Of a stretch of 64,000 nt of DNA, positions 63,070-64,000 are shown piece after piece. Numbering within the stretch: the first letter of the stretch is position 1; the number at the start of each line of letters is the position of its first letter. Under the pieces are notes generated by a model. That model saw only the letters and a list, made by a program, of their open reading frames with translations, was not told the DNA's origin and ran no database searches. The stretch is from Lactococcus hircilactis (GTDB taxonomy: Bacteria; Bacillota; Bacilli; Lactobacillales; Streptococcaceae): the NCBI RefSeq assembly GCF_009601015.1, contig NZ_WITJ01000010.1:57202-121201 (forward strand), given 5' to 3'. The translations under genes and the position numbers were made by a program.

Positions 63070-63759
63070 TTACATCCTTTTTAAAGCAGGATCTACTTCT
63101 CCAACGCGCTGCATCACATAAATATCTTCTTCAAGAAACTTTGGAATTAAGATGATTTTTCCATTATCTTCTTTTATGAGCATGGATTGATCTTCAAGAC
63201 ATTCGATCACTTTGATCAGGTGTGGAAATTCTACTTGAAGTTTTTGAAAATAAGATTTTGCCTTACTGCTGAGCGTTGTGATGTAATATCTTTTTTCTTT
63301 TTGCGCTTGTTTGAGTGTGATTTCAACCCTATTTTTCTTCCAAAATAACTCTGAAGGAATCTTGGAACCATGCGGATCAGTTTCTGGATATCCGAGATGA
63401 GCATATAAATACTCCACCATTTTGGGTGAGGAAGCGTGCTCTAAGTTTTCAGCCTCATCATGAACCTCTTCTGAGGAATAACCAAGTTCATCCACTAAAA
63501 ATGTCTCCCAAACGCGATGACTTTTAATAATGAATCGCGCTTGAATTTCGCCACTATTTGTCAAACTCACACCGTGATAAGGTGCATAATCAACGAGCTC
63601 TTTTTTAGCTAATCTCTTGATCATCTCTGTCGCACTTGGAGAGGAGACTGCTAGTTTTTTAGCAATCAAGTGGATGCTCACAGCTGTTTTCGTCTCATTA
63701 TTTTCAATCATATAAATACTTTTTAAGTAATCTTGTTCATTCTTAGATAATTTTAGCAC
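63070..63759 (-). CDS. mntR: DtxR/MntR-family manganese-responsive regulator
   Basis: A 229-residue metalloregulator. The winged helix (LIAKKLAVSSPSATEMIKRLAKKELV) precedes the dimerisation domain with metal ligands in SHRVWETFLVDELGYSSEEVHDEAENLEHA (about 80-110) and a C-terminal FeoA/SH3-like domain. Linkage to mntH indicates control of Mn uptake. The start is GTG 63759 with AAGGAG six bases upstream. Confidence 0.9.
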   Translation of the reverse strand: MLKLSKNEQDYLKSIYMIENNETKTAVSIHLIAKKLAVSSPSATEMIKRLAKKELVDYAPYHGVSLTNSGEIQARFIIKSHRVWETFLVDELGYSSEEVHDEAENLEHASSPKMVEYLYAHLGYPETDPHGSKIPSELFWKKNRVEITLKQAQKEKRYYITTLSSKAKSYFQKLQVEFPHLIKVIECLEDQSMLIKEDNGKIILIPKFLEEDIYVMQRVGEVDPALKRM

Positions 63760-63787
63760 AGCATTCTCCTTGATTAATTCTTCAATT

Positions 63788-63816
63788 ATTATAGCACAGC
63801 CTTATTTATTTTTCAA
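63788..63816 (-). promoter_or_regulatory. mntR promoter
   Basis: Minus strand: TTGAAA (63816-63811), 17-bp spacer, TATAAT (63793-63788) with TG-C extension. Confidence 0.85.
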
Positions 63817-63854
63817 TAACTTTAGCCTATCCTATTTTAGTAATGATTTGCATA

Positions 63855-63880
63855 CAAAAAAAGACCTAGTGGTCTTTTTT
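63855..63880. terminator. bidirectional terminator after the surface-protein gene
   Basis: Stem AAAAAAGACC/GGTCTTTTTT around a 4-nt loop, 3 bp after the stop of the surface protein; T-runs on both strands. Confidence 0.88.
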
Positions 63881-63883
63881 AAC

Positions 63884-64000
63884 TTACCCTTGTCTTTTTG
63901 GGCGATAATAATAAGAGATGACGAGTCCCATTGCTGCGACAAGAAGGGTTGAGGCGATGATTAAGAAGATTCCCATCGGTCCATTTGCGCCTGTAAATGG
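63884..64000 (-). CDS. C-terminus of a sortase-anchored surface protein (5' end outside window)
   Basis: The last 38 codons of a gene that begins beyond the right edge. The visible part starts PFTGANGP, the tail of an LPxTG motif (its Leu lies outside), followed by a hydrophobic helix (MGIFLIIASTLLVAAMGLVIS) and a positively charged end (YYYRPKRQG). This is the classic sortase A substrate tail; the protein would be linked to peptidoglycan. Nothing can be said of its extracellular domains. Confidence 0.85.
   Translation of the reverse strand, partial: PFTGANGPMGIFLIIASTLLVAAMGLVISYYYRPKRQG

Noticed and set aside
1..64000. Integrated phage, insertion sequence or genomic island carrying the CRISPR or lsa genes
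   Set aside because: No transposase, integrase, attachment site repeats or tRNA junctions are visible, and gene orientation is uniform across both loci.

Overview
The window looks like a chromosomal segment of a low-GC lactic acid coccus, most probably Lactococcus or a close relative (my best guess is the L. garvieae group). The reasons are an HdiR-UmuC SOS cassette, a BusR/OpuA glycine betaine locus with the substrate-binding domain fused to the permease, a LiaFSR (lactococcal CesSR-type) system, an Lsa-type ABC-F protein, and a type II-A CRISPR locus whose tracrRNA resembles that of Streptococcus thermophilus CRISPR1. Species is inference. No tRNA, rRNA, insertion sequence or prophage was seen. 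Every gene except one TetR regulator is on the minus strand.

Layout, low to high coordinates. 1-1379: start of a MarR/FabT-like regulator, and manA. 1491-7395: the rimP-nusA-ylxR-ylxQ-infB-rbfA translation/transcription operon. 7402-14059: DUF1361 membrane protein, VanY-like carboxypeptidase, EamA transporter, an Lsa-type ABC-F gene behind a long attenuator leader, rodA, and a TVP38 protein. 14090-18317: S1-domain protein, cyclophilin, HAD phosphatase and liaFSR. 18482-22242: opuA and busR with a clear BusR operator. 22408-26140: MIP18 protein, the YhgE/Pip protein and its divergent TetR regulator. 26192-28890: SOS cassette. 28976-30309: rplS with its leader, relP and a candidate small RNA. 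30388-33029: an ABC export system. 33227-37963: the cell-wall and division cluster rsmH-ftsL-pbpX-mraY. 38296-39759: DUF805 membrane proteins. 39799-45948: recN-argR-tlyA-ispA-xseB-xseA region. 46097-49177: folD, spx, alr, acpS. 49376-58620: complete type II-A CRISPR-Cas locus (49 repeats, csn2, cas2, cas1, tracrRNA, cas9). 58765-63759: P-type ATPase, mntH, mntR. 63884-64000: C-terminus of a sortase-anchored surface protein.

Five things stand out. (1) A perfect 14-bp palindrome, TGTCAGTRCTGACA, occurs 21 times, both between genes (often as a terminator stem) and inside coding regions, where it is mostly read as Ser-Val/Ala-Leu-Thr. (2) The lsa leader has a tripeptide upstream ORF, an antiterminator arm and a terminator, the layout of ribosome-mediated attenuation. 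(3) Six genes have an extended -10 box 6 to 8 nt before the start codon and no usable Shine-Dalgarno sequence, so they may be leaderless. (4) The CRISPR array carries a segmental duplication whose outer spacers match but whose inner spacers differ, and a repeat-like sequence overlaps the tracrRNA promoter. (5) Two intergenic regions hold related promoter-bearing elements that look like small RNAs with pyrimidine-rich loops.
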